Below are positions 53,537-63,604 of a DNA stretch of 64,000 nucleotides, piece after piece. The position numbers and the translations under genes were made by a program. The notes under the pieces are model-generated. The model saw only the letters and a list, made by a program, of their open reading frames with translations. It ran no database searches and had not been told where the DNA came from. Each line of letters opens with the position of its first letter. The stretch's first letter is position 1. The DNA comes from Elephas maximus indicus (lineage: Eukaryota; Chordata; Mammalia; Proboscidea; Elephantidae): NCBI RefSeq assembly GCF_024166365.1, contig NC_064842.1:14045001-14109000 (forward strand), given 5' to 3'.

Positions 53537-54045
53537 AATGTCTGAGGATGTTGAGCATCTTTTCATGTGCTTGTTAGCCATTTGTTTATCCTCTTTGGTG
53601 AAATATCTGTTCAAGTCCTTTGCCCATTTTTTGATTGGGTGTTTTTTTTTTTTTGTTATTAAATTGTTTAAGTTCTTTATATATTTTAGATTTTAAACCC
53701 TTGTCAGATGTATAGTTACCACAGATTTTCTTTCAATCTGCAGGTTGCCTCTTCACTTTCTTGCCAAATCCTCTGTTGAACAAAAGTTTTTAACTTTTAT
53801 GGGGTCATATTTATCTACTTTGTCTTTTGTTGCTCGAGCTTCTGGTGCCCTAAGAACCCGCTGTTAAAAGCTGGGTCCTGTAGCCATACCCCTGGGTTTT
53901 CTTCTAGGAGTTCTATGCTCTTAGTTCTCACATTCAGGCCTTTGATCCATTGGAATTGGCTTTTGCGTATGGTGTGAGATATGGATCCTGCTTAATTCTT
54001 TTGCATGTGGAAATCCAGTTTTCCCAGCACCGTTTTTGGGTCTTA

Positions 54046-54415
54046 TGGGATGTGTGTGAGGCACTCTTTCCCTTTAAGGTCGTTTAGTATCCAGGCTAGG
54101 ATGCAAACAATATGAAAACTGAGAATCTCCAGTGATTTCCAGGGGTACCACAAGCATCTCCAGTACTCTCCCATTTTGTGTTTTCTGTACAGCCTTTAAG
54201 TGCAGTCTGTAGCCTTCACTTTGTGCTTTGTTTATAGTCTCTGGTCGACTTAGGCCATATCTCATTTCTCATCTAGGTTTACACTCCTTGAATGCAGTGC
54301 CCAAGTTTTCTTCTTTTTTTTTCTGAGTGCTTTATATACCTGGAGTGCTCTTTCTGTATCAACTATGCTTAATGAATAAAAGGAAACTAGCATGACACAG
54401 TGTTAGGCACCTGGT
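54046..54415. other. Unassigned intergenic sequence
   Basis: No feature recognised. Confidence 0.4.
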
Positions 54416-54580
54416 AGAATCCTGGCACTACCACTTGCTAGTTGGAGTGGCTTTTTCCAAGTTGCTGAGTCTCTCTGATATTCAGTATCATTGTCTGTAA
54501 ATTGAATAATTCTCACCTTCAGATGCAGATAGAGTGTTTATCATAGTGCCTAATGCACAGTGTAAGGCAAACAGTAGCCA
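54416..54580 (+). repeat. MIR SINE
   Basis: 'cactaccacttgctagttgg', 'tgctgagtctctctgatattc', 'atcatagtgcctaatgcacag'. Confidence 0.65.
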
Positions 54581-54594
54581 TTATGTGTATAACA

Positions 54595-54760
54595 GATGCA
54601 GCAATCCTGAGAAATGGATAGCAAAGAGTGCTATCCCCAGTTTTTGGCTGGTTAAACAGGCACCAGAGAGACTAAAATATTGACCAAAGTCACGTAACAA
54701 GTGAGTAACAGATCCATAACCAAACTCATAAATGTCACATCCTGAACTTAGAGGCTCCTG
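54595..54760 (-). repeat. MIR-like fragment, antisense
   Basis: 'ctatccccagtttttggctgg', 'accaaagtcacgtaacaagtg' and 'ccataaccaaactcataaatg' resemble an antisense MIR; weak. Confidence 0.45.
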
Positions 54761-55164
54761 TAAACATACCAAAATCTAATTCCTGCTTATATCTTTATGG
54801 GTGAATTCTATTTTATAACAGAAAGAAAACACTCCTAGCAGCACATTTCAGGGGAATTTACTAAATTTTTGGCTCCAGGTATCAAGGTTCGGGCCTCGTG
54901 CCCAAAGACATGCCCTTACATCCATGGTAATACTTGGAACGAGCACATCAGATCAGTACATCTCTGCTGGGTGTTCTGCTGAGTTTATTTGGGGACAGGC
55001 TGCTGGTTCTTAGAATCACAGATGTCGTTGGCAGTTTGTAAACAGACCAAGGGACGTGCTTTAAGGAATGCTGTCTCAATTTCATTCTGTCTCCCCCCAC
55101 CCCCACAGGGTTGCTGTGTCTTATTCTATGATATGAAGAGGTTATGCATACTTTTATGTATTTT
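54761..55164. other. Unassigned intergenic sequence
   Basis: No feature recognised. Confidence 0.4.
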
Positions 55165-55592
55165 CCCTGTCATAGTTTTCTAGTGCTGCTATAACAGTAA
55201 AACCAGAAGCGGCTGGCTTTGACAGAAATTTATTCTCTCACAGTTTAGGAGGCTACAAGTCCAAAATCAGGGTGCCAGCTCTAGGGGAAGGCTTTCTCTC
55301 TCTGTCAGCTCTGGAGGAAGGTGTTTATCTCTTTTGAGCTTTTGCTCTTGGGCAATCTTCATGTGGCTTGGCATCTCTCTTCTGCCATCTCTGCTTTTTT
55401 TCTTTGCTTAATCTGCTCCTTTTATATTTCAAAAGAGATTGACTCAAGACAGACCCTATACTAATACTGCCGCATTAACATAACAAAGAAAACCCATTCC
55501 CAAATGGGGTTTTAACCACAGGTATGGGGGATTTGTAACACATAAATTATAAAAAAAATTTTTTTTGAGAGGGGCACAATTCGGTCCATAAT
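55165..55592 (-). repeat. Solo MaLR-like LTR, antisense
   Basis: 'ttctagtgctgctataacag', 'atttattctctcacagttt', 'cattcccaaatggggttttaac', ending 'cacaattcggtccata'. It is the reverse complement of the family at 18061. Confidence 0.82.
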
Positions 55593-55893
55593 ACTCCCCA
55601 AAATGAGAAGTGGTCTTTTCCAGCTGTTTTTCCTCGTATCTTACTGGCTTATCAAATGTGCATGGTTAATCATCTGGAGGTGCCCAGAAGACGTAAGTTC
55701 CGCCTAACAGCTACAGCCAACTTTCAGCAAAACTAGTGAAAATTGTATAGAAGAGGCTCCCCCTTTTGGCCTAGAAGAACAAGGGGGAGAACTGGGTTCT
55801 GTGAAGGGGCTCTGGAAGGATACAGCTATAAACCATGGCCTGCTGATAAATGAAGTCCCTTCTCACTCTGAATTCACAACATTGTTCTCCTTC
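55593..55893. other. Spacer between two opposed LTRs
   Basis: About 300 bases without recognised retroviral content. The LTRs on either side face away from each other, so this is not a provirus. Confidence 0.5.
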
Positions 55894-56532
55894 TAGCATA
55901 ATTGAATTATGTCCCTCCCCAAATTTATGTGTTGTAAATCCTAACCCCTATACTTGTGGTGAAGGAGCCTTGGTGGCACAGTGGTTAAGTTCTCAGCTGC
56001 TAACCAAAGGTCAGCGATTCAAACCCACTAGCCGTTCTGCGGAAGGAAGATGTGGTAGTCTGCTTCTCAAAAGATTTACAACCTTGGAGATCCTATGGGG
56101 CAGTTCTACTCTGTCCTATTAGGGTCACTATAAGTCATAATCTACTTGATGGCAATAGGTTTAGTTTTTTAATACTTGTGGTGATAATCCCATTTGGAAA
56201 TGGTTTTTGTTATGTTAATGAGGCAGTGTTAGTACAGGGACTGTCCTGAGTCAATTTCCTTTGAGATATAAAAGAAGCAAATTAAGCAAGGAAGAAGAGA
56301 AACAGGAATGGGGGAAGAGAGATGCTAAGCCACATGAAGATGACCCAGGAGAAAAAGCTCAAAACAGAAAAAGACCTTCCTCCAGAGCTAATAGAGAAAG
56401 AAAGCTTTCCCCTAGAGCCGGCGCCCTGAATTTGAACTTCTAGTCTCCTAAACTGTGAGAGAATAAATGTCTGTTTGTTAAAGTCACCCATTTGTGGTAT
56501 TGCTGTTACATCAGCACTCAATAACTAAGACA
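55894..56532 (+). repeat. Solo MaLR-like LTR carrying an AfroSINE
   Basis: From 'tagcataattgaattatg' to 'caataactaagaca'. AATAAA in 'gagagaataaatgtctg'. Apart from the inserted SINE the length is about 420 bases. Confidence 0.83.
55963..56171 (+). mobile_element. AfroSINE, long form, inside LTR
   Basis: Perfect 13-bp duplication atacttgtggtga (55950-55962, 56172-56184). Central block 'gaaggaagatgtggtagtctgc' present. Confidence 0.95.
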
Positions 56533-56681
56533 GCAGGGATCACCATAAGCAACTTAAATCAAATCAATATGAAATTCCCAGGAAAGAGTGAAAAACTGAG
56601 GCCGTCGGAAACCTTCTCCTTCCTCAAAAGAAACAACGGGGCGTCTTCTTCCTATCTTTTTCAAAACCCTATTCGTTCATT

Positions 56682-56852
56682 AGGAAACCCTGGTGGCATA
56701 GTAGTTAAGTGCTACAGCTGCTAACCAAAGGGTCGGCAGTTCAAATCTGCCAGGTACTCCTTGGAAGCTCTATGGGGCAGTTCCATTCCGTCCTATAAGG
56801 TCGCTATGAGTTGGAATCGACTCGATGGCAACAGGTTTGGGTTTTTTTGGTT
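56682..56852 (+). mobile_element. AfroSINE chain B, unit 1 (short form)
   Basis: 'gaaaccctggtggcatagtag', 'gtcggcagttcaaatctgcc', 'atcgactcgatggcaacagg'. Confidence 0.92.
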
Positions 56853-56863
56853 ATTCCTTTATT

Positions 56864-57078
56864 AAGGAGCCCTAGTAGCACAGTGGTTAAAATGCTCAGG
56901 TACTAACTGAAAGGTCAGCAGTTCAAACCCGCCAGTCTCTCAGCAGGAGAAACATGTGGCAGCCTGCTTCTGTAAAGATATACAGCTCTGGAAACCCAGT
57001 GGAGCAGTTCTACTCTGTCCTATTGTGTCCTGCTATGAGTCGAAATCGACTTGATGGCAATAGGTTTTTTTGGTTTGG
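56864..57078 (+). mobile_element. AfroSINE chain B, unit 2 (long form)
   Basis: 'ggagccctagtagcacagtgg', 'agaaacatgtggcagcctgc', 'atcgacttgatggcaatagg'. Confidence 0.92.
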
Positions 57079-57089
57079 ATTCTTTCATT

Positions 57090-57309
57090 GGAGTCCCTGG
57101 GTGGCAGAAAAGGTAAAGCACTCAACTACTAACTGAAAGGTTGGCAGCTTGAACCCGCCCAGTGGCCCTAGGAAGAAAGGCCTGGTGACCTACTTTCTAA
57201 AGGTCACAGCTTTGAAAACTGTATGGAGGACAATTCTGCTCTGCAGCGTATGGGGTCACCATGAATCAGAATCAACTTGATGGCAACTTTTTTTTTTTTT
57301 TCCTTTTTA
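57090..57309 (+). mobile_element. AfroSINE chain B, unit 3 (alternative-centre form)
   Basis: 'gagtccctgggtggcagaaa', 'gaagaaaggcctggtgacc', 'tcaacttgatggcaacttttt' ending in a T-run. Confidence 0.9.
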
Positions 57310-57387
57310 ATTCCTTTGTAAAGCACAGTGACTGTTAAGTAATGAATTTTTTTTGTCTCTGGCAACTTTCAGAGTACTTCACACACA

Positions 57388-57589
57388 GTGACAGCTGCTG
57401 TTGAATCGGCTCTGACTCATGGCGACCACGTGTGCGTCAGACAAGAACCGTGCTCTGTAGCGTTTTTAATGGCTGATTTTTTTGAAGTTGATCAACAGGG
57501 CTTTCCTCTGAGGTGCCTGTGAGTGAATTTGAACTGCCACCCTTTTGGTTAGCAGCCAAGTGCATTAACTGCACCACTCAGGGACTCAC
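57388..57589 (-). mobile_element. AfroSINE, alternative-centre form
   Basis: 'gctgctgttgaatcggctc', 'gtgctctgtagcgtttttaatgg', 'gcaccactcagggactc'. 'cacacagtg' occurs at both borders. Confidence 0.88.
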
Positions 57590-57759
57590 ACAGTGTAGAT
57601 ACTCAATAAATACTAATTTTTGATGATGAATGAACAAAGCTGCATTAGGTGAGCCTCGACAGTGTGGCCTGATTTTATCTGGTGCTGTATGGGCTACTAA
57701 AGAGGTATAACTCAGAATTCTTTGCCCCCACTGAGCTTGCAGTCTAGGTGGGGGCATAG

Positions 57760-58945
57760 CAGTTTTGCGAAATGCTTGGGCACTATTTCTTCAGATAGTT
57801 TTCTGTCTTCAGATGTTTTTTCTGTCTTATTTTCTTTCTCCTTTCCTTAAGGGACTCCAATTGTACATCTGTTAAATCTTTTGATAATGTCCTTTAGGTC
57901 TCTGAAGCTTTGTTAATTTTTTCAGTCTCTTTTCTCTCTGCTCTTCAGATTGGATAATTTCTGATTATCTATCTTTAAGTTCGCTGACTCTGCTGGGTTA
58001 ATTGAAGTCTGCCTCACACATGTGTGGTTCATGGGTCAGCCAGAGATTTGGGCAGAATTTATACATACAATTTTGGGCTCCTCCTTCTGACACTGTCCTT
58101 TTCAGGATTTCCTGCTTTGCTTTCCAATGGCTGTGTTTCTCTCAAACTCTGGTTCTTCAAGCTAGTAAGACTTTGAGTTTTCATTCTGACTTTTAGCTGC
58201 TCTGTGTGATGGCTAATGTTATGTGTCAACGTGGCCAGGCCATGATTTTCAGTGGTTTGGCAGATATTATGTAATCATCCTCCATTTTGTGATCTGATGT
58301 GAGTAGCCAATCAGGTGGAAGGGGAGTTTCCTTGGGGGTGTGGCCTGCATCCAGTATGTATGGATGTTCTGGCAAATTTCGCTCTCTCGATCCCACATCT
58401 GTCTTTTGATCTTCTGACCTCCGATTCTTGGGACATAAGCCTGACCTGCAGATTTTGGATTCACCAGCTCCCACAACCCTGTGAACCAGGAGCCTGCCAC
58501 CTGATCTGCAGATTTTGGGTTTGTCCACCCTTGCAACCACGTGAGTCAGATGAAGCCTCCACCTGTGCCTGACCCACAGATTTGGGACTTGCCAGCCTCC
58601 ACAATTGTGTGGGTCATTTCCTTGAATTAAATTTCTCTGTGTATGTATTTGCATATATACACATCACTGGTTTTGCTCCTTTAGAGAACCCGGCCTGAGA
58701 CACCCTGCATAGTGCTGTTTGCGCTGCCCTCAGAATTACAGCCATAAAAAATAGGAAACACCCAGTGACTTTTCCTTCTTCCAGATATAGACTCCCCTCC
58801 AGTAACTGCCTGCATCTGGTTGCTCTCCAGGGTCTTCAGATAGTTGCTTTACACCTTGTGCAGAGTTTATAGTTGTTTTCTGCAACAGGGTTTTTCCAAC
58901 AGGAGCTACTTATTCATGACTGGAAGTGGAACCTAGATAGCTATA
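57760..58945. mobile_element. Old L1 3'-region fragment split by a solo LTR
   Basis: 'ttcagatagttttctgtcttc', 'gggactccaattgtacatctg' and, beyond the LTR, 'cagagtttatagttgttttctgc' and 'gactggaagtggaacc' are recalled from old L1 3' regions. The orientation is not certain. Confidence 0.5.
58205..58702 (+). repeat. Solo LTR of a different family
   Basis: 498 bases, TG...CA: 'tgtgatggctaatgttatgtg', 'gcagattttggattcaccagc' (repeated variants), 'attaaatttctctgtgtatg', ending 'gagaacccggcctgagaca'. Flanks ctctg (58200-58204) and ccctg (58703-58707) differ at one base. It differs from the MaLR-like LTRs and contains an imperfect internal repeat of 'ctgcagattttgg'. Confidence 0.7.
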
Positions 58946-59114
58946 TAAAACCAAAAACCAAAACCCGTTGCTCTCGAGTCAATTCCAACTCATAGTGAGC
59001 CTATAGGACAGAGTAGAACTGCCTCATAGGGTTCCCAAGGAGCAGCTGGTAGATTCAAACTGCTGACCTTTTGGTTAGCAGCCGAGCTTTTAACCACTGC
59101 GCCACCAGGGCTCC
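58946..59114 (-). mobile_element. AfroSINE, short form
   Basis: 'gttgctctcgagtcaattcc' to 'cgccaccagggctcc'. Flanks agatagctata (58935-58945) and agatagctaca (59115-59125). Confidence 0.92.
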
Positions 59115-59134
59115 AGATAGCTACATAGGACAAG

Positions 59135-59158
59135 AAAAAAAAAAAAAAAAAAAAAAAA
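59135..59158 (+). repeat. A24 homopolymer
   Basis: Uninterrupted A-run right after the SINE target duplication. Confidence 0.9.
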
Positions 59159-59159
59159 C

Positions 59160-59462
59160 AGGGACAAATAAAGAAGTTACTGTGAAAGAAAGACTCAGAG
59201 ACAAAAAGCATTTAGAAAAGAAAAGAAGTTTACTTGTAAAGAGGTTTACAAGAGAATCCAGGCTTTAGAGAGACAGGCTCATCAAATAAAAAATACAACA
59301 GATATTTAAATGGGGGAAAAATAATTCCCAAATCACTGAGTTTACAAAGGTTGAGACATATCGTCACATATCAGCAGTACAAAAGTTAAGGATTGAGGTG
59401 TTTTGAACAGGGAGTTGGTAACCTACAGGAAAGATTCAAGGTTTCATATTTTGGGGACTAGA
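59160..59462. other. Unassigned intergenic sequence
   Basis: About 300 bases, purine-rich at the start; no feature recognised. Confidence 0.4.
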
Positions 59463-59500
59463 GAGTCGGAATTGACTCAATGGCACTGGGTCTGGGATTT
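59463..59500 (+). mobile_element. AfroSINE tail remnant
   Basis: 'agagtcggaattgactcaatgg' and 'cactgggtctggg' only. Confidence 0.75.
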
Positions 59501-59512
59501 TAGAATTAAACA

Positions 59513-59722
59513 GGGAGTCCTTGGGTAGTACAAATGATTAAATTCTTGCTGCTAACTTAAAGGTTGGAGGTTCGAGTCCACTCAGAGGAGCCTTGTAAGA
59601 TAGATCTGACAATCTACTTCCAAAAGAAAATCACCCATTGAAAACCCTATGGAGTATAGTTCTACTGTGACATACATGGGGTCGCCATGAGTAGGAGTCA
59701 ACTTGATGGCAACTGGTTAAAA
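59513..59722 (+). mobile_element. AfroSINE, alternative-centre form
   Basis: 'gggagtccttgggtagtac', 'ggttggaggttcgagtccac', 'gggtcgccatgagtaggag', 'cttgatggcaactgg'. Confidence 0.9.
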
Positions 59723-60486
59723 TTTATACAGAGTAATCCTGGTTTGTGTGGTTTTGTTGTCTCTGGGTACAAAGTGTGTTTCCCCCTGACTGTGGGATGG
59801 GACATGGATCACATCATGGTGGCTTGGCAGAGTGTTGATTTTGCTTTCATAGTTTCTCCTTATGGTCAAGCCCCCTTCTAACATGTATATTTGATCTCAT
59901 AAATTATTTTGTGATTTTCTGATTCAGTATAACTCATTTGATGTTTTGTTTTATTGAACTGGTTTTGTTTACATAGTGTCTAAGAGGTATTAAAATACAT
60001 AAAGACGTCCTTGTTATAGATGAATAAAACCAGAGCCTTCTGGTTTAAGAGTTAACTTATAAACCCTTTACAGTTGTAATTTACTTCTGTGTATCAGAAT
60101 TATTTTACTGCCTTTATCAGCTCCTCCACTGAGCTGAGGAACAAGAACCATCTAAATTACTTGAATGAAGCTTTGCCTGTAGGACCTGTAACTGTAAGGG
60201 TATCCTTTTTGTCTGGACTCCCACATAAGACGTGCTAAGAAATTCCTCACTACTTATAAAGCTGATCTTCCGTAAGCCATAGGATAGGTTCCAGGCCAGT
60301 TTTCTGTGAGTGATGCACTGGAGCTGGATCATACCGGCTCATTAGAGTTGACTGTTAAATTTGCAGGAATTTTGGGAGTTGCATGTTAAAAATGGCCATG
60401 ATTAGAAATTAAATTGTATAACTTACAATTAAATAAATTATATCGAAATAATGGTAATACATACTAAAAACTCATCATTTCCTAAT
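59723..60486. other. Unassigned intergenic sequence
   Basis: AT-rich; no gene or repeat recognised. Confidence 0.4.
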
Positions 60487-60488
60487 TA

Positions 60489-60675
60489 CCATATTTTCAC
60501 GCAAATAACGCATGCCTTCTATGTTTGTTTGCAAACCATACCCTCCCCAACCCCCTGGTATTTTTTAAGTGCCGCTAAAAAAATTGGCATAGTGGTGCTC
60601 ACAAAAATATCTCTGGGGGGGGAGAGGCAGGGTGCGGTTGGCAAACAAACATGGAAGGCATGCATAAAAATATGG
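60489..60675. mobile_element. MITE with long terminal inverted repeats and TA flanks
   Basis: 187 bases beginning CCATATTTT and ending AAAATATGG, with TA on both sides (60487-60488, 60676-60677). The arms match over about 45 bases ('atgccttctatgtttgtttgc' versus the complement of 'gcaaacaaacatggaaggcat'), except for a 9-base gap. No coding capacity. TA duplication suggests a Tc1/mariner-type mover (inference). Confidence 0.8.
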
Positions 60676-60837
60676 TATTGTACAACATTTTATTTTTATA
60701 TATGCTCTTGAGGCTACTTACATCTATTGTATCTTTATGGTGGAAATACTATGTAAGGGTATTGTGCATCGCTTCTCAGCTCCATGTACAATGATGTCAT
60801 GTTGAACTTGGCCATGAAGGGAGTATTTACACCACAA

Positions 60838-61019
60838 CCCACCGCTGTGGAGCTGATTCCAACTCATAGGCACTCTGTAGAACAGAGTAGAACTGCCCCG
60901 TAGGGTTCCCAAGCGAAGCAGACTGCCACATCTTTCTCCTGCAGAGCAGCTTGTGAGTTCAAACTGCGGACCTTTTGGTTAGCAGCTGAGTGCTTTAACC
61001 GCCGCACTGCCGGGGCTCC
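60838..61019 (-). mobile_element. AfroSINE, long form
   Basis: 'ccgctgtggagctgattccaac', central block 'gaagcagactgccacatc', head 'cactgccggggctcc'. Flanks 'tatttacacc'/'tatttacccc'. Confidence 0.88.
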
Positions 61020-61491
61020 TATTTACCCCATAGAAATCGGTAAAGGCTACAAAGCAGTATTTTGTTTTTTCCTCTTTAGGGAGTCGGTTGTTAAACGTTT
61101 ACTAACATATTACTGTTTGTAGGCATTTTCCCTGCCTGACCTATAAAGCATAGTCCTTGGTCCTTAATAGTGGTTTGTCATATATAATTAAATGATATTC
61201 GTGTCTTGGTTATTGTTGCAGATTTGATTTGTCCAGTTCAATCTTGTAGGAAAGAAGATAGATGTTCATTGATCCTAAGTGAATAACTACATGATCGCAA
61301 AAAGTAAAGGAACTTGGTAAAAGCACTTCGAGTAGTAGTTAATCATTGTTTTGTGTGGTTTGTAGATAATAGTCTACCGAATCATTATTTTTACGTTTCT
61401 CTGATAATTTCCTAGTTTAAAATATATGTTATGAGTTTTAAGGTTTTTTTCCCTCTGAATTTTGTGTGTGCGGGGGGGATGTTGTAACAAT
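61020..61491. other. Unassigned intergenic sequence
   Basis: No feature recognised. Confidence 0.4.
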
Positions 61492-61560
61492 ATGGGCAGT
61501 TCTACTCTCTGCAATTGGGTTGCCATGAGTTGGTATCAACTTGACAGCAACAGGTTTGTT
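61492..61560 (+). mobile_element. 5'-truncated AfroSINE
   Basis: 'gggcagttctactctctgc' to 'tcaacttgacagcaacagg' only. Confidence 0.82.
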
Positions 61561-62096
61561 TTGTTGTAACAATATCCCATTTAAAGAATGTTTCATTCCA
61601 ATCTATACAAGTAAGTCCTGTTAAATTGAAGGTTAGAGATAAAGAAGAAAGATAAGTTTTTTTCCTCATATTAATGTCCTTAATTAAAATTTTATTAAAA
61701 ATAAAACACACAAAAAAACACTAACCACAATTAAATCAGTTTATTTAATCCTAGGAAATTAATTTTTGTTTTGTTCATCTTGGATTAAGCAGTCTGCTTT
61801 CACAAAGTCATCTGTGTCTGTGCTAAGAGTCTTGAGAATCCTAAATCCGTTAAATAGAGACTGACAGGTGTCTGTCGTAACGATGTCAGCTTCTACTGAG
61901 AAGCCCGCACACATGAGTCCGTTTGCTGTAATATTAATAGTTAAAGAGTGCCTGGTACAGTTTTTACTGAATCTCCCTTTGAGGGTTCTTCCAGAAGTCT
62001 CAATTTTATATCTGAGCTTATAGCAGAGGCCTTTGGGCAAGTAGAAGGGAAAAGCAGACGTGATCTGTTAGTGGCAAGACTGAATGACTTTGGCTA
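61561..62096. other. Unassigned intergenic sequence
   Basis: AT-rich first, then mixed. A minus frame of 93 residues at 61759-62040 shows no recognisable domain. Confidence 0.4.
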
Positions 62097-62106
62097 CTTG
62101 ATTATA

Positions 62107-62268
62107 CCCAAAAACCCACTGCCGTCGAGTCGATTCCGACTCATAGCGACCCTATAGGACAGAGTAGAACTGTACCATAGAGTTTCCGAGGAGTGCCTGG
62201 CGGATTCGAACTGTGGACCTCTTGGTTAGCAGCCGTAGCGCTTAACCACTACCCCACCAGGGTTTCCG
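62107..62268 (-). mobile_element. AfroSINE, short form, youngest-looking copy
   Basis: Perfect 10-bp duplication cttgattata (62097-62106, 62269-62278). Many CpGs survive ('gccgtcgagtcgattccgac', 'agccgtagcg'), and the pol III B box (AGTTCGAATCC, minus, 62202-62212) is nearly ideal. Confidence 0.95.
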
Positions 62269-62278
62269 CTTGATTATA

Positions 62279-63014
62279 ATAACCAACAATATCAGCATGG
62301 AGGACAGTGAGCGTCTACTCAATGTGTAAGGATTTAGTCAGTGATCTCCCTGCGTAGTGAGGGCTCCCACCTCCAGGGCCTTTAATTCATCTCGTAAACT
62401 GGTGTTTTACTTGTTACCATTTGACAGTATTTTAAGCCTAGGAAGGAAATCTTTGTATTTGTTTTTAAGGGATCAATTCTTCAACAGTTTTTTTGTTAGT
62501 CTTCAGATATAAACTTGATATGGTGGGTCATAAAGAAGTTGTTGCTGTGGGGGGCTGATTTGTGTAATAGACCTGGGTATATTTTCTATTTGCAGAACAT
62601 AAAGGAAGCTTGCAGGCCATTTTCTGTTTGTTAAAGTTGTCCTTAGCAAATCAAAAGGCCAGGGAAGCCTACCTGGGGCTCTGAGAGATGTGCCATGAGT
62701 GTTTATGTGCATGTGTTTAGGGACGTATTTTTTTTGGGGGGGGTGGAGAGGACAGAGAATGCTTCTCTGAATGTGGGTTCAGTCCGCCCGGAGGGCTCAA
62801 GGAAGGGTGTGATTGCTGTTAGCAAAAATCCTGAGAAGCAAATACCTGGTGGGCGGGGAGGAGAAGGGAAGCGTGGTTTCAGTGCAGAACAAAGGTCACA
62901 GATGCCTGTTTTAGCCTGTTCTGCGCGGAGCACTGCTCCAGGAGTTACATACGAGCAAGTTGATTCCTTTTCTAGTTTACTGGTATTTTCCTTCAGTCCA
63001 TTAACTTTCTGTTC
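62279..63014. other. Unassigned intergenic sequence
   Basis: Includes a T8G8 tract near 62,729-62,744 and GC-moderate DNA without recognised genes. Confidence 0.4.
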
Positions 63015-63024
63015 ATTAACTTTA

Positions 63025-63226
63025 ACCAACCAGTTGCCTGTGAGTCAGTTCCAACTCATGACGACCCCACGTGTGTCAGAGTAGAACTGTGCTCCACAGG
63101 GTTTTCAATCATTGATTTTTCTAGAAGTAGATCACCAGGCCTTTCTTCCAAGGTCCCCTGGGTAGACTTGAACCTTTCGGTTGGCAGCTGAGCACGTTAA
63201 TCGTTTGCACTGCCTAGGGACTCATA
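63025..63226 (-). mobile_element. AfroSINE, alternative-centre form
   Basis: Perfect 10-bp duplication attaacttta (63015-63024, 63227-63236) around 'gagtcagttccaactcatgac ... gcactgcctagggactc'. Confidence 0.94.
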
Positions 63227-63236
63227 ATTAACTTTA

Positions 63237-63600
63237 GGGTTGTTCTAACTGTTAACATTTAAAATTCATTTTAATAGGAAATATTAATGGTTGTAAAACC
63301 TTTGAGATACAGGTTTGCCCCAACTTAAATAAACTCCAGCTTGCAAAGATCTGGGTTGGTATCACAATTGGATAGTTGTTCAACTTTTAAAATAAGATTT
63401 ACCACAAAATTCTTTTAATCTACACTTTTAGTTTTAAAACTAATTTATAGAATATGACATCATGCTAGAAAGTTTGTAAAGTAGAATGAGAAATAAATTA
63501 CCCATAGTCTACCACTCGTATGTAACTGTTATAGTTTTTGGTAAATTTGCCTCTAAAATTTTATCACATGTACATCTATGTTATTTTAAAAATTTAATCA
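63237..63600. other. Unassigned AT-rich sequence
   Basis: Nothing recognised. Confidence 0.4.
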
Positions 63601-63604
63601 TAGT

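Larger units (their letters stand above)
52476..54045 (-). mobile_element. Second L1 3' half, antisense
   Basis: A new L1 begins in the preceding one with a T-run and 'ggtaaaaatatatataacag'. It continues through 'tatataccacattctgtttatcc' and 'cacaacgatgg'-type ORF2 3' sequence, and resumes after the SINEs with 'tttgcccattttttgattggg'. Stops are frequent. Confidence 0.78.

Noticed and set aside
55165..56532. A provirus bounded by the LTRs at 55165 and 55894
   Set aside because: The LTRs are in opposite orientation and the spacer has no internal retroviral sequence, so they are two independent solo LTRs.
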